NCBI GenBank assembly: GCA_048270425.1
Contig: JBLWSY010000003.1
Coordinates: forward strand, 62,001-126,000
Direction of reading: 5' to 3'
Length of the DNA: 64,000 bases
Source of the DNA: Oceanospirillum sp048270425
Lineage (GTDB): Bacteria; Pseudomonadota; Gammaproteobacteria; Pseudomonadales; Halomonadaceae
Position 1 is the stretch's first letter. Each line of letters starts with the position of its first letter. Position numbers and translations under genes: made by a program. Shown here in pieces: positions 1 through 8,564 of the stretch. The notes beneath the pieces were generated by a model. The model was not told the DNA's origin, did no database searches, and saw only the letters and a program-made list of their open reading frames with translations.

Positions 1-443
1 AGACCGACACGTTCCAGCCATTGACGGGCTTTGGCCTGATAATCTTTATCCCCAGCCAGTTCCAGCGGTAGCATCACATTCTCAAGAGCCGTCAGATGCT
101 CTAACAACTGAAAGGACTGAAAAACAAAACCCACCTGCTGACGCATCTGCGCCCGACCCTCTTCATCCAGCTGACTCATCGGCTGATCGTTCAGCCAAAT
201 CTCGCCACCGGAGGCCTGATCCAATCCGGCCAAAAGGCCAAGCAGGGTTGATTTACCAGCCCCGGAACTTCCGAGAATCGCCACACTCTCACCGGCATAG
301 ATCTGACAGTTCACGCCTTGCAGAATATGAAGTTCTTTGCCATCCGCATCGGTGACCGTTCTGATCAGCTTGGCCGTGCGTATAACGGATTTGATCTCTG
401 TGTTAGCATTTTTTTCACGATTTTCAGAAGCGGGAGCCTTCAT
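1..443 (-). CDS. ybbA: ABC transporter ATP-binding protein, YbbA/LolD type (partial, 3' end outside window)
   Basis: ATPase subunit of a MacB/LolCDE-like exporter. The sequence read on the minus strand starts MKAPASENREKN and shows a Walker A (GSSGAGKST at about residue 60) and a Q-loop region (VGFVFQSFQLL); the signature and Walker B lie beyond the left edge. The gene is divergent from the TesA-like esterase, as in Escherichia coli ybbA/tesA, where the two coding regions also sit back to back. The start codon at 441-443 overlaps the proposed esterase start by two bases. In the known family the partner permease (ybbP) follows, which would be outside this window. The family call is firm; the substrate is unknown. 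Confidence 0.85.
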   Translation of the reverse strand, partial: MKAPASENREKNANTEIKSVIRTAKLIRTVTDADGKELHILQGVNCQIYAGESVAILGSSGAGKSTLLGLLAGLDQASGGEIWLNDQPMSQLDEEGRAQMRQQVGFVFQSFQLLEHLTALENVMLPLELAGDKDYQAKARQWLERVG

Positions 444-1185
444 GTCGATTCAACATCCTTTAACGGTGAACGGTACGGCGAAGAGCCAAAAAATGGCCGG
501 TGTTGCTATCAGCGCTTATCTTTCTACGTCTGTTTTGTCGTCAACGATCAGCCGTTTCTTAAGTTGGCTGGCTTTATTGATTCTGCCTTTTCTGCTGCTG
601 GCCGCAACTCAGGTTCAGGCAGACGATTCCTCTCAGTCAAGACAAACGCTACTGGTTCTGGGTGACAGCATCAGCGCCGGTTACGGCCTGCGTCAGGGAC
701 AGGGTTGGGTCAACCTGCTGGATAAACGCCTTAAAGAGCAGGGCTACAATACACAAGTGATCAACGCCAGTATCAGCGGTGAAACCACACCGGGCGGACT
801 CACCCGCCTGCCTGCCTTACTCCGACAGCATCAACCGGATCTGGTTCTGTTGGAACTCGGCGGTAATGATGGCTTGCGCGGCCTGCCGCTGCATCTGATG
901 CAGAACAATCTCAGCCGTATGATCGACCTGACCCGTCAGGCGGATGCCACTCCGGTACTACTGGGCATTCAGTTACCACCGAATTATGGCCGCCGATACA
1001 CAGCCGCCTTCGCAGCGGTTTACCCAACACTGGCAGAACAAAAGCAGGTTGCTATCGTGCCCTTTATTCTGGAGAAGATCGCCATCTACCCGGATCTGAT
1101 GCAAAGCGACGGTATTCACCCCAAAGCCGAAGCTCAGCGCCAGCTGTTGGATAATATCTGGCCAACGCTGCAGCCTTTGCTGTAA
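442..1185 (+). CDS. tesA: TesA-like multifunctional esterase/thioesterase (SGNH hydrolase)
   Basis: Periplasmic GDSL/SGNH hydrolase acting on acyl-thioesters, aryl esters or lysophospholipids. Counting from the start at 442 (247 residues), a long signal peptide runs to about residue 60 (cleavage near VQA). Block I GDS with the nucleophile Ser is at 74-76, followed by the block III GND in LELGGNDGLRG and the C-terminal D-x-x-H (DGIHPK). The start at 442 has a GGGAG ribosome site 5 bases upstream; an alternative ATG at 493 (MAGVAISAY) would avoid overlap with the divergent ATPase gene and also gives a full signal peptide. A strong hairpin terminator follows at 1206-1235. Function is known from the family; the true substrate is not visible. 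Confidence 0.88.
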   Translation: MSIQHPLTVNGTAKSQKMAGVAISAYLSTSVLSSTISRFLSWLALLILPFLLLAATQVQADDSSQSRQTLLVLGDSISAGYGLRQGQGWVNLLDKRLKEQGYNTQVINASISGETTPGGLTRLPALLRQHQPDLVLLELGGNDGLRGLPLHLMQNNLSRMIDLTRQADATPVLLGIQLPPNYGRRYTAAFAAVYPTLAEQKQVAIVPFILEKIAIYPDLMQSDGIHPKAEAQRQLLDNIWPTLQPLL

Positions 1186-1205
1186 ACATTTTACCGGCCA
1201 TAAAA

Positions 1206-1235
1206 AAACGCCCCTCTTAAGTAAGAGGGGCGTTT
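1206..1235. terminator. Bidirectional intrinsic terminator between tesA and the repeat lipoprotein
   Basis: A 14-bp perfect stem (AAACGCCCCTCTTA paired with TAAGAGGGGCGTTT) with a two-base loop, flanked by A/T tracts on both sides. It sits between convergent genes and can serve both. Confidence 0.85.
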
Positions 1236-1284
1236 ATCAGCTTATGTCAAGCGGGTCGCTATAAAAAATGTCATCTATAAAATT

Positions 1285-3135
1285 TTACAGGGTAGACCCA
1301 CTAAGCGCTTTAACCTGTTCAATTTTCACAAAACCAGAGTTACTGGAATCTTCTGAACCATCGGTTTTGTAGAGCACGCCATTCTGCTGCAGATAAACAT
1401 AACCGTCGAACTCACCCAGCACATCAGTCGAAGGATAAGAAGGAAGATCAATGGACAACAGCTGATCGGTCTGGGTATTCAGTACATAAGCATCACCCAT
1501 ATGCTGACTAGCAAAAATAAGACCAGCGATATCTGACTTGACTTCCATCTCCCCGCCCATTGAGGCCATTGGGTCATTTGACTCAAATTGCTTCAGTAGG
1601 ACAAGCTGGTTATCTACAAGCTTGGAAAAACTTATAGTAGAGGTAAAGTTAGTGTCATCCCAAACGGATTGCACAAGATAGAGCTGATTACCCGATTTCA
1701 GCAGCTTCATTTGGGACATTTCGTCCCCTAAAGTGCTGGTTAACGACTTTGTTCCGAAAACCGTACCGTCACTTTTCCATAGCTTCTTGCCTTCGCTGTC
1801 TTGGGCGATAAAATACGCCAGACCATCGATAGCCGTTATCTGCTGTGGAAAAGATGAATCAGTGCCTGCATAAAGCTCCAGCAAAACCGGGGCGTTTTGT
1901 CCATCTGCTACCCATAACTCAGTTCCGTACGTAAGGTCACTTGCCTTAAAGAACAGTTTGTCGCCAACTATAGTCAGTTCATTAGGATTAGAGCTGTAAT
2001 TCCCAGGTCTGATATCAGCAACTATTTCGGTTACTGTGCCGTCAGTTACCCAAAGCTCCTGACCATGAGTACCATCACTTGCTACAAAAAACAGTTTGTT
2101 GCCTAACACTGTCAGATTATCAGGGGAAGAGCCGCCTGTATCAGGCCAGATATCAGCAACTATTTCGGTTACTGTTCCGTCAGTTACCCAAAGTTCTTCT
2201 CCACGTGTACCATCAGTTGCTCTAAAAAACAGCTTGTCGCCAACCACAGTCAAGTATTGAGGTACTGAGTTGCCACTCCCAGGAGAAATATCCTTAACAA
2301 TTTCGGTTACTGTTCCATCTGTTACCCAAAGCTCATTACCATGAGTGCCGTCATTTGCTCTAAAAAACAGTTTGTCGCCAATAGACGTCAAATAAACTGG
2401 ACTAGAGCTCCACTCTCCACTCCGGATATCAGCAACCATGCTGACCTCTGACCCATCAGTTATCCACAGCTCAATTCCTAACTGCCCATCACTTGCCCTA
2501 AAAAACACCTTATCGCCAACCAAAGTCAGATAGACAGGATTAGCATCACCGGAGGGATTAATATCCGCTAGCAATCGGGAGCCGTCTGCTGTGCCATCTG
2601 TTGCCCACAGCTCTATGCCGGTTGAATCAGTTTCAGCAGTAAATAAAGCCTGTTTACGACACGTGATATTCAGGTTAAGCGAAGCCGCTTCTATGCTGCC
2701 GTTAAGGCGGCGCAGGTCATTACTATTAAAGGTGCAGTTCTGTAGCGATACTCTGTTTTCTACCTGTTCATAGCCTGGCTGAGTGATTGAAGCAATCTGC
2801 AGCTCAAACTTGTCATCCTTTTTAAGCCCTGAAATCAGCTTGGCACTGCCATCCGCAGTCAGAGTTAAGGCATAAGGGGTGATTTCTGTGCTGTTGTAAA
2901 CATCCTTCAGCACCAGCTGAGTTCCTTCAGCCAGACCTTTAACCGTAACGTTTATATCATGGGTTCCCGAAGAACTGTTGTTACCGCCATCACCGCCATC
3001 ACCGCCATCACCGCCACCACCCAAGCAACCCGCTAACATCAAAGTGGACAGCGCTACGGCAAGTCCTTTTTTCTGCAGACCCAATCCCTTGCATGAATTG
3101 TCAAAATTAAAAAACATCAGTGTATTCCCGCTCAA
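1285..3135 (-). CDS. ELWxxDGT-repeat lipoprotein
   Basis: Predicted surface or periplasmic lipoprotein of 616 residues. The N-terminus has a hydrophobic stretch ending in a lipobox (LMLAGC, Cys37), then a Gly/Asp-rich linker coded by a near-perfect 9-base repeat around 2989-3016. After an Ig-like region (about 60-165), six clear repeats of about 46 residues carry the ELWxxDGT signature with KLFF.A.DG between them, plus two weaker copies (KLWKSDGT, VLYKTDGS). This pattern is typical of a beta-propeller. ELWxxDGT proteins are known from NCBIfam but have no assigned function. A shorter start (MFFNFDN, 3117) is possible. The gene stands alone, convergent with tesA, and its repeats are similar at DNA level, suggesting recent internal duplication. 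Confidence 0.8.
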   Translation of the reverse strand: MSGNTLMFFNFDNSCKGLGLQKKGLAVALSTLMLAGCLGGGGDGGDGGDGGNNSSSGTHDINVTVKGLAEGTQLVLKDVYNSTEITPYALTLTADGSAKLISGLKKDDKFELQIASITQPGYEQVENRVSLQNCTFNSNDLRRLNGSIEAASLNLNITCRKQALFTAETDSTGIELWATDGTADGSRLLADINPSGDANPVYLTLVGDKVFFRASDGQLGIELWITDGSEVSMVADIRSGEWSSSPVYLTSIGDKLFFRANDGTHGNELWVTDGTVTEIVKDISPGSGNSVPQYLTVVGDKLFFRATDGTRGEELWVTDGTVTEIVADIWPDTGGSSPDNLTVLGNKLFFVASDGTHGQELWVTDGTVTEIVADIRPGNYSSNPNELTIVGDKLFFKASDLTYGTELWVADGQNAPVLLELYAGTDSSFPQQITAIDGLAYFIAQDSEGKKLWKSDGTVFGTKSLTSTLGDEMSQMKLLKSGNQLYLVQSVWDDTNFTSTISFSKLVDNQLVLLKQFESNDPMASMGGEMEVKSDIAGLIFASQHMGDAYVLNTQTDQLLSIDLPSYPSTDVLGEFDGYVYLQQNGVLYKTDGSEDSSNSGFVKIEQVKALSGSTL

Positions 3136-3322
3136 TTAAAAGAAACATTCCCTTACAGACAGTAACGAATCGTAACTCAACAAAGCGGAAAATCTACCGG
3201 CAAAATCTGACAGAAAGCGACAAAAAACCAACAAAATGAAAATAGCTAGTGATTAACACCAAAAAATAGATTTATATCAATTAATCTGCAACGTTAAGAA
3301 TAGGTAAGAGGCAAAGGGAGTC

Positions 3323-3525
3323 GATGAAAAGCTCGAACTAAGAGAAAGACTGACGCAAGCCTTGTCGCGGTCATCGTATCAGTAACAGAGTGGTTAGCCT
3401 GCTGCCGTTATTGAGCACAGCCGTGTTGGGCAAGGCTCATATTTGATTGCGGATAATACCCGCTTAGAGCAAAAAATCTACCAAGGAAAACCGACCGTTT
3501 CTGACGAAGCAATTCACCTCAAATA
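3323..3525 (+). pseudogene. Possible degraded gene remnant, family unknown
   Basis: One forward frame reads protein-like text interrupted by two stops: a stretch beginning DEKLELRERLTQALS, then two in-frame stops, then PAAVIEHSRVGQGSY and LIADNTRLEQ up to a TAA at 3523-3525. There is no start codon with a ribosome site. Composition is more GC-rich than the flanks. I do not recognise the family, and the frame could be chance. Confidence 0.3.
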
Positions 3526-3537
3526 ATGCATAAGCCA

Positions 3538-3563
3538 AAAAAAGCCCCATAAGGAGCTTTTTT
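3538..3563. terminator. Putative intrinsic terminator downstream of the DUF1653 gene
   Basis: AAAAAAGCCCC / GGAGCTTTTTT stem with one mismatch and a 4-base loop, A tract on one side and T tract on the other. It lies 20 bases past the stop of the minus-strand DUF1653 gene. Confidence 0.6.
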
Positions 3564-3583
3564 GTCAGCTAATTCAGCCTGAC

Positions 3584-3841
3584 TTACATTAACTGTTCAT
3601 CGGATAAGCCAGCCTGGGCTTCAACCAATGCAAACCTTGGTTGCAGCTCTCCTTCTATCTCAACCTGTTCGGTAAACATACTGGTCGGACGCACCCAAAG
3701 CCCACGCGCACCATACAGCGCCCGATAGAGCACGAGGGTTTCCTCGGTTTCACTGTGGGTCACTTCCCCCATTACCAGATAACGCGGGCCTTTGTAGTGT
3801 TGGTAGATTCCGGTTTGAATCGACTCTTTTTTTACCGACAT
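3584..3841 (-). CDS. DUF1653 domain protein
   Basis: Small soluble protein of 85 residues made almost wholly of a DUF1653 domain: the family core G-x-Y-x-H-Y-K-G (GIYQHYKG), then the Y-R-A-L-Y-G segment (LVLYRALYGARG) and the W-V-R-P element with M-F. The family occurs widely in proteobacteria as a stand-alone protein of this size; its biochemical role is not known. It lies 37 bases downstream of the EamA transporter stop on the same strand, so the two may be co-transcribed. A hairpin at 3538-3563 follows it. Confidence 0.8.
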   Translation of the reverse strand: MSVKKESIQTGIYQHYKGPRYLVMGEVTHSETEETLVLYRALYGARGLWVRPTSMFTEQVEIEGELQPRFALVEAQAGLSDEQLM

Positions 3842-3878
3842 TGCAAAATTACTCCGTTGAAAAGGGTACGAGGGATTC

Positions 3879-4805
3879 TCAGGATTCCAGCTCTTTAAGA
3901 GCCGCTTTCTGGGCAGCGCTCTTACGCTGCTGAATCAGAAGACCGCCAATAATAAAGCCCAAACCGATCAGGGTGGATGGATAAATCGTTTCCCCCAGCA
4001 GGAAGTAGATCAGAATCAGGGAGATAAAAGGCGACAGGAAAATCAGATTACTGATTTTGGCAGTCTGAGAGGTCAGGCGCATCGCGGTCAGCCAGCAAAC
4101 AAACGCCACGCCCATCTCAAACACACCGACATAGGCTGCTGCCGCAAGTCCTTTTGGTTCCGGCAGGGTCAGCAACCCCAAATAAGCATTGATCAGCAAC
4201 AGAATAGGCAGTGCCATAATAAAGTTGAGCATTAAACCAATAACGGGCTCGCGCTTATCCTTGGTATTGAGTATCCAGTAACCTGCCCAGATTAGGGTGC
4301 TGAAAAGTGCCAGCCCAACACCGGGCAAGTTACTGAATTCAAGCCCCAGCACATCACCCCGGGTAGCGATCACCAACACACCGCCATAACAAACCAGTCC
4401 CGCCAGCAGATCCTGCAAGCGTAACTTTTGCCCAAGAAAAGGAACGGATAGGAAAGCCAAAGTCAAAGCCCAGGAGTAATTCAGCGCCTGAGCCTCCTGA
4501 GCCGGAAGCAGATCATAAGCAGCAAAAAGTACCATGTAATAAAGTGCCGGATTCAGAGCCCCGTAGAGAACAGAGGCAGCCCACTCTTTTGTGGTCAGCT
4601 GTCTGAGCTCGGACCATTTTCCCTGTAACGTAACAACCGCCGACAGTACGATAATCGAAAAAATAGCAGCCCATAGCAGTAACTGCGCGGGCTCCAGATA
4701 CTGGAGAGCAATCTTGAACGCCGTTGCGACCGTGGACCACATCCCGACGGCCATCAAGGCAAAAATAAGGGCTTTTTTGTCGTTTGTTGCTTGGCCCATT
4801 GGCAT
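3879..4805 (-). CDS. EamA/DMT-family inner-membrane transporter
   Basis: Drug/metabolite transporter superfamily member with two tandem EamA halves and about ten hydrophobic helices (308 residues). The first helix is ALIFALMAVGMWSTVATAF. The C-terminus is a short basic tail rich in Lys/Gln. The start MPMGQATNDK at 4805 is chosen because an AGGAG site lies 5 bases upstream; an upstream ATG at 4856 in the same frame adds 17 residues without homology to a transporter. Substrates in this family are usually amino acids or metabolites exported from the cell; none can be inferred here. The DUF1653 gene follows closely. Confidence 0.85.
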   Translation of the reverse strand: MPMGQATNDKKALIFALMAVGMWSTVATAFKIALQYLEPAQLLLWAAIFSIIVLSAVVTLQGKWSELRQLTTKEWAASVLYGALNPALYYMVLFAAYDLLPAQEAQALNYSWALTLAFLSVPFLGQKLRLQDLLAGLVCYGGVLVIATRGDVLGLEFSNLPGVGLALFSTLIWAGYWILNTKDKREPVIGLMLNFIMALPILLLINAYLGLLTLPEPKGLAAAAYVGVFEMGVAFVCWLTAMRLTSQTAKISNLIFLSPFISLILIYFLLGETIYPSTLIGLGFIIGGLLIQQRKSAAQKAALKELES

Positions 4806-4945
4806 AAAGACTCCTGTCTGGTGATCGTCAGAATTTGACGTTAACGCAAAGGTCATATTTGGGTAAGCTCAGGCAGATGCTATAGTTTCTGTCCGACTTA
4901 CAGTGATCGTGATGTTTTGACGTTTTACTTTCTGCGGAGATTCCG

Positions 4946-5461
4946 ATGGCAACCCCGACTCCACCTAAAAGCACGCTGACGCTTAGTGATATTCAGGCAG
5001 AACAGCATCAATTCCGTCAGCGCTGTAAGACGCTCATTCTGGCAACCCTGAACGCTGAGGAGTGGCCGGAAGCAAGCTATGCTCCCTTTATCGAAGATGA
5101 AGCAGGTAATCACTATATCTTTGTCAGTGAACTTGCGGCTCACACTCAACACCTGCTTGATAATAAAAAAGTTTCCTGGATGCTGATCGCAGATGAGCAG
5201 GATACCCGACAACTGTTTGCCCGTCAGCGTTTCACCTGTGTCGGCCGCGTTGAAATAATTGCCAGAGGCGGGGCAGAATTTGCCGACAGACTGGAGCAGA
5301 TGCAAGATCGCTTTGGCGAAATTATTGATCTGCTGAAAGGTTTGGGGGATTTTCATCTGCTGAAACTGATACCTGAACGAGCAACCTATGTACGGGGTTT
5401 CGGTCAGGCTTATGCACTTTCCGGTGAAGGGCTAAATCAGATCGAACATCTGAAACGCTAA
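4946..5461 (+). CDS. HugZ-like pyridoxamine-5'-phosphate-oxidase-fold protein
   Basis: Split-barrel flavin/heme-binding fold protein of 171 residues. Recognisable elements are an N-terminal helix, the first strands (TLILATLNAEEWPEASYAPF), the ISVSELAAHTQHLL-like segment (FVSELAAHTQHLLDN) and the VGRVEII strand, ending with a C-terminal Gly-Phe-Gly motif (YVRGFGQAYAL) typical of the heme-utilisation HugZ group. HugZ proteins degrade or bind heme; some relatives bind FMN. No heme-uptake genes are adjacent, so activity is uncertain. The start has a GGAG site 6 bases upstream (GCGGAGATTCCG). It is divergent from the EamA transporter across 140 bases. Confidence 0.75.
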   Translation: MATPTPPKSTLTLSDIQAEQHQFRQRCKTLILATLNAEEWPEASYAPFIEDEAGNHYIFVSELAAHTQHLLDNKKVSWMLIADEQDTRQLFARQRFTCVGRVEIIARGGAEFADRLEQMQDRFGEIIDLLKGLGDFHLLKLIPERATYVRGFGQAYALSGEGLNQIEHLKR

Positions 5462-5483
5462 GCCTCACACTCTTCATTCCATC

Positions 5484-5828
5484 TCAATCAGAATCCGACT
5501 CAGATCTGGGGCGCACCGGACTATCGGAATGCCCCAGGGAACGCTCCGGATCGATTGCATCCCGAATCCGCTGCTTAATTGCTTTTGATTCCGGGAAGCC
5601 GCCATCGGCTTTGCGCTCCCAAAGCAGTGTCTCTTCCAGCCAGATCTCGTAACGACCACCCGTTGACGGTGCCAGGGCCACTTCCTGCAGATCATCACTG
5701 AAGGTGTAAAGAATCTCCTGTGCGATCCACGCCGCCCGCAGCATCCAGTTACACTGGGTGCAGTAATAGATGGTGATTTTGGGCTTGGGCTGAGATTGTG
5801 CAATCTCTCGGGCGTTTTGGTCTGACAT
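5484..5828 (-). CDS. SelT/SelW/SelH (Rdx) family thioredoxin-fold protein
   Basis: Selenoprotein-W-like redox protein of 114 residues with cysteine in place of selenocysteine. The redox motif C-T-Q-C is at residues 23-26 (YYCTQCNWMLRAAW), followed by a helix and the strand LAPSTGGRYEIW, then LLWERKADGGFPESKAIKQRIRD, all family landmarks. The C-terminal tail is Asp/Ser-rich. Rdx proteins are thought to act in thiol redox control; the partner is unknown. A hairpin terminator (5897-5929) separates it from the DHH-family gene upstream on the same strand. Confidence 0.8.
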   Translation of the reverse strand: MSDQNAREIAQSQPKPKITIYYCTQCNWMLRAAWIAQEILYTFSDDLQEVALAPSTGGRYEIWLEETLLWERKADGGFPESKAIKQRIRDAIDPERSLGHSDSPVRPRSESDSD

Positions 5829-5896
5829 GGGTCTCTCCGAAGGATGGATTCAGCATCTTTAGATGAGTGGGTGATCTTTGATGGCGATAGAAACAA

Positions 5897-5929
5897 GCAA
5901 GCCTTCGGCTCACAGAACCGAAGGCTTGC
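5897..5929. terminator. Hairpin between the DHH phosphoesterase and SelW-like genes
   Basis: Perfect 12-bp stem (GCAAGCCTTCGG / CCGAAGGCTTGC) with a 9-base loop. On the minus strand it is followed by a short T-rich run (TTGTTTC). It probably ends the DHH-family transcript. Confidence 0.65.
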
Positions 5930-5978
5930 AGTACGCTTTTAAAGACTTTTATCTGGAGTCGCTTAAACGACAGACAGA

Positions 5979-6911
5979 TCAGCCGTCAGCGTTGATCTTA
6001 GCGATAATAGCGTCCAGAGATTCTGCAGCTTTATCGTTATCAACCTGACAGGTACCGGCGTTCATGTGACCGCCACCACCATACTGCAGGCAAAGTTCGC
6101 CAACATTAGTATTAGAGCTGCGATCCAGAATCGATTTACCCACAGCAAACACGGTGTTCTGCTGCTTAAGACCCCAAAGTACGTGGATGGAGATATTGCA
6201 CTCAGGATACAGGGCGTAAATCATAAAGCGGTTTGTTGCCCAGATAGTCTCTTCTTCACGCAGATCCAGAACCACCAGATTACCGTGAACAGTGCTGCAG
6301 CGTTTGATCTGTTCAACTGCTTTCGCTTCCTGTTCGAAGTAGAGCTCAACACGCTCTTTCACATCTTCCAGCTTGAGGATGTCATCGATGTCGTGATGTG
6401 CACAGTAGTCGATCAGCTGCATCATAAGCTGGTAGTTAGAGATGCGGAACTCGCGGAAACGCCCCAGGCCGGTACGGGCATCCATCAGGAAGTTCATCAG
6501 CACCCAGCCTTCCGGCTTCAGAATTTCATCACGGCTGAACTGCGCAGAGTCGCCCTTGTCTACCGCTTCCATCATATCGTTCCAGGAAGCCGGGAACTTG
6601 TCCGCACCACCGTAGTAGTCATAAACCACACGAGCCGCGGAAGGCGCTTCAGGATCAATAATATGATTATCAATACTGCTGTCATTACGCAGGGTCTCAC
6701 TCAAATGGTGGTCAAAGGCCAGGTGGCAACCCTTTACGTAAGGCAGGTTGGTGGTGATATCCGAACCTGTAATCTCAATTTTGCCATCCTGCATATCCTT
6801 AGGATGCACAAATAAAATATCTTCAATCATATCCAGATGCTTAAGCAGCACTGCACATACCAGACCGTCAAAATCACTGCGGGTAACCAGTCGGAACTTT
6901 TGACCTGACAT
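5979..6911 (-). CDS. DHH-family phosphoesterase (exopolyphosphatase/oligoribonuclease-like)
   Basis: Soluble metal-dependent phosphoesterase of 310 residues. The DHH domain shows the D-x-D motif (TRSDFDG, about 8-14) and the diagnostic Asp-His-His (FDHHLS, about 66-71). The C-terminal DHHA1 domain ends with the Gly-rich substrate loop (GGGGHMNAGTCQV). Related proteins hydrolyse short oligonucleotides, pAp, cyclic dinucleotides or polyphosphate; sequence alone does not choose between these. It is a single gene with its own terminator at 5897-5929. The start is supported by the natural N-terminus of the domain. Confidence 0.82.
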   Translation of the reverse strand: MSGQKFRLVTRSDFDGLVCAVLLKHLDMIEDILFVHPKDMQDGKIEITGSDITTNLPYVKGCHLAFDHHLSETLRNDSSIDNHIIDPEAPSAARVVYDYYGGADKFPASWNDMMEAVDKGDSAQFSRDEILKPEGWVLMNFLMDARTGLGRFREFRISNYQLMMQLIDYCAHHDIDDILKLEDVKERVELYFEQEAKAVEQIKRCSTVHGNLVVLDLREEETIWATNRFMIYALYPECNISIHVLWGLKQQNTVFAVGKSILDRSSNTNVGELCLQYGGGGHMNAGTCQVDNDKAAESLDAIIAKINADG

Positions 6912-7148
6912 CAGCCTCTCCTGTCTCTTTGTCGGGCACGCTCTGACTGCGTACCGCCCCTATTTCTACTCTGCTGTTTCTACTCAGAAAAATTGATTTT
7001 CGGAGTCTCACTCTGGGGCTAAACATATCATTTATCTGCACCTCAGAGAATAAAATGACCTGACTAAAAATACCTTCAGCGCCTGTAATACCCAATCTTA
7101 GCGCAAAATGGCGCTACATATTGTTACAGGCAGCACAAAATTTGCGTA

Positions 7149-8339
7149 TCAGGATTGAATTGCTTTGTTCGCATCCTGTTTATGGCGCAAACTCAGCCAC
7201 CAAAGAGAGACCAGCATAATACCCAAAATTGGAATTGGTAACAGATTTACCCACTGCCAACCCAAGCCATGGATCACCTGCCCGGCATATAATGATGCCA
7301 TTGCCTGAAGACCAAAGACGGCAAAGTCATTAACCGCCTGAGCCTTAAAGCGTTCTTTATGCGCATAATAGCGAGTCAAAAGAGTCGTTGAGCCCACAAA
7401 AAGGAAGTTCCAGCCTACTCCCAAAAGCACTAACGCCCACCAATAATGCATCACACCATGGCCACTTAACGCCACCAGACTGCAGCCTAAAAGCAACAAA
7501 GTCCCCAACCCCATTACCCGACTGACACCTAAGGACCCAATAATCAGGCCGGTCAGCAGAGAGGGCAGATACATAGCAGCAACATGGCTCTGGATAACCC
7601 GTGCTGTTGCTTCAAGGGAGTGGCCGTCCATCACATGCATGCTGATCGGCGTTGCCGTCATAATAAAACTCATCACGGCATACGCTGTTACACCACCTAA
7701 TACGGCAATAAAAAAACCAGGACGACTCAGCAGGGTTTTTACGGAAGGTTTATGATGCTCATCCTCTTCGGCGCTCAGCGTCTTGGTGGGACGAATCATT
7801 AACAGAAGCATCAGGGCCAACAAAATCAGGCCAGCCAGCACCACAAAGGAGCCAACAAACTTCTGTTCAAACCAGTTCGCTGCAACCTGTGCTAGCTCCG
7901 GGCCGATAAAAGCGGCGATCACACCACCAACCAGCACAAAAGAGATCGCTTTACCGGTCTGTTCTCTGGAAGCGCTTTCAGCAGCAGCAAAACGGTATTG
8001 CTGAACAAACGCCAGATGGAAACCAACCAGCGCAGTTGCTGTCACAAACAGCGCAAAAGAATGGATGCTTAATGCAAATGCAGCCAACAAGTTGGCAAGA
8101 ACACCGCCAGTGGCACCAAGCATAAAGCCTCGCTTACGTCCCAGACGTTGCATAATCATGGCAGCCGGAATAGTACTCAGCGCTGTGCCAATAACCATGA
8201 AAGCAACAGGTAGTGTCGCCAATCTCGGATCAGGAGCTAAATCACCTCCGATAAGTCCACCGATAAAGATCACAACCGGGGCTGCGGACATAGCAAGGGC
8301 GGAAGCTAAGGCCAGTAGCAGTACGTTACGAAGGTTCAC
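7149..8339 (-). CDS. MFS transporter
   Basis: Major facilitator superfamily permease with twelve predicted helices (396 residues). The conserved loop 2-3 motif is seen as MQRLGRKRGF (family G-x-x-x-D-R-x-G-R-R type). The central cytoplasmic loop carries charged residues (TKTLSAEEDEHHK). The start at 8339 is a GTG with a strong AAAGGAG site 5 bases upstream; the longer frame opening at 8357 starts on TTG without such a site. The gene is divergent from the NsrR-type regulator over about 225 bases, so NO- or Fe-S-linked control is possible but unproven. Substrate not inferable. Confidence 0.85.
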   Translation of the reverse strand: MNLRNVLLLALASALAMSAAPVVIFIGGLIGGDLAPDPRLATLPVAFMVIGTALSTIPAAMIMQRLGRKRGFMLGATGGVLANLLAAFALSIHSFALFVTATALVGFHLAFVQQYRFAAAESASREQTGKAISFVLVGGVIAAFIGPELAQVAANWFEQKFVGSFVVLAGLILLALMLLLMIRPTKTLSAEEDEHHKPSVKTLLSRPGFFIAVLGGVTAYAVMSFIMTATPISMHVMDGHSLEATARVIQSHVAAMYLPSLLTGLIIGSLGVSRVMGLGTLLLLGCSLVALSGHGVMHYWWALVLLGVGWNFLFVGSTTLLTRYYAHKERFKAQAVNDFAVFGLQAMASLYAGQVIHGLGWQWVNLLPIPILGIMLVSLWWLSLRHKQDANKAIQS

Positions 8340-8424
8340 AAATGCTCCTTTTATCAATTAAATTAGAGTCTTAGCTTGAAATAATGTTAAACAGGTCACA
8401 CTTTGTCGCCAAGTTGTACATAAA

Positions 8425-8450
8425 AAGCTGCATTTGATTGCAAAGATATA
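8425..8450. promoter_or_regulatory. Possible NsrR operator half-site in the divergent region
   Basis: AAGCTGCATTT at 8425-8435 matches the known NsrR half-site AAGATGCATTT at 10 of 11 positions; the second half (ATTGCAAAGAT) matches weakly. It lies between the MFS gene and the regulator, where autoregulation would be expected. Confidence 0.3.
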
Positions 8451-8564
8451 CAATGCAGACAGCAATAGCGTGTTAGAATTGTTGTCATAGAGTGAGTAAT
8501 CCTGCATGGAATGGCAGGAAGATATCACAGGGCTTAAATTAGGAACTATAGGGGGTCGTGCATC

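Larger units (their letters stand above)
3136..3583. other. 448-base intergenic region with a possible gene remnant
   Basis: AT-rich first half (upstream region of the repeat lipoprotein, no clear promoter). The second half carries a decayed-looking reading frame at 3323-3525 (listed separately) and a terminator-like hairpin at 3538-3563. Confidence 0.6.

Noticed and set aside
1890..2480. Regularly spaced repeats resembling a CRISPR array
   Set aside because: The repeats are in coding phase of the ELWxxDGT lipoprotein and have no unique spacers of constant length.
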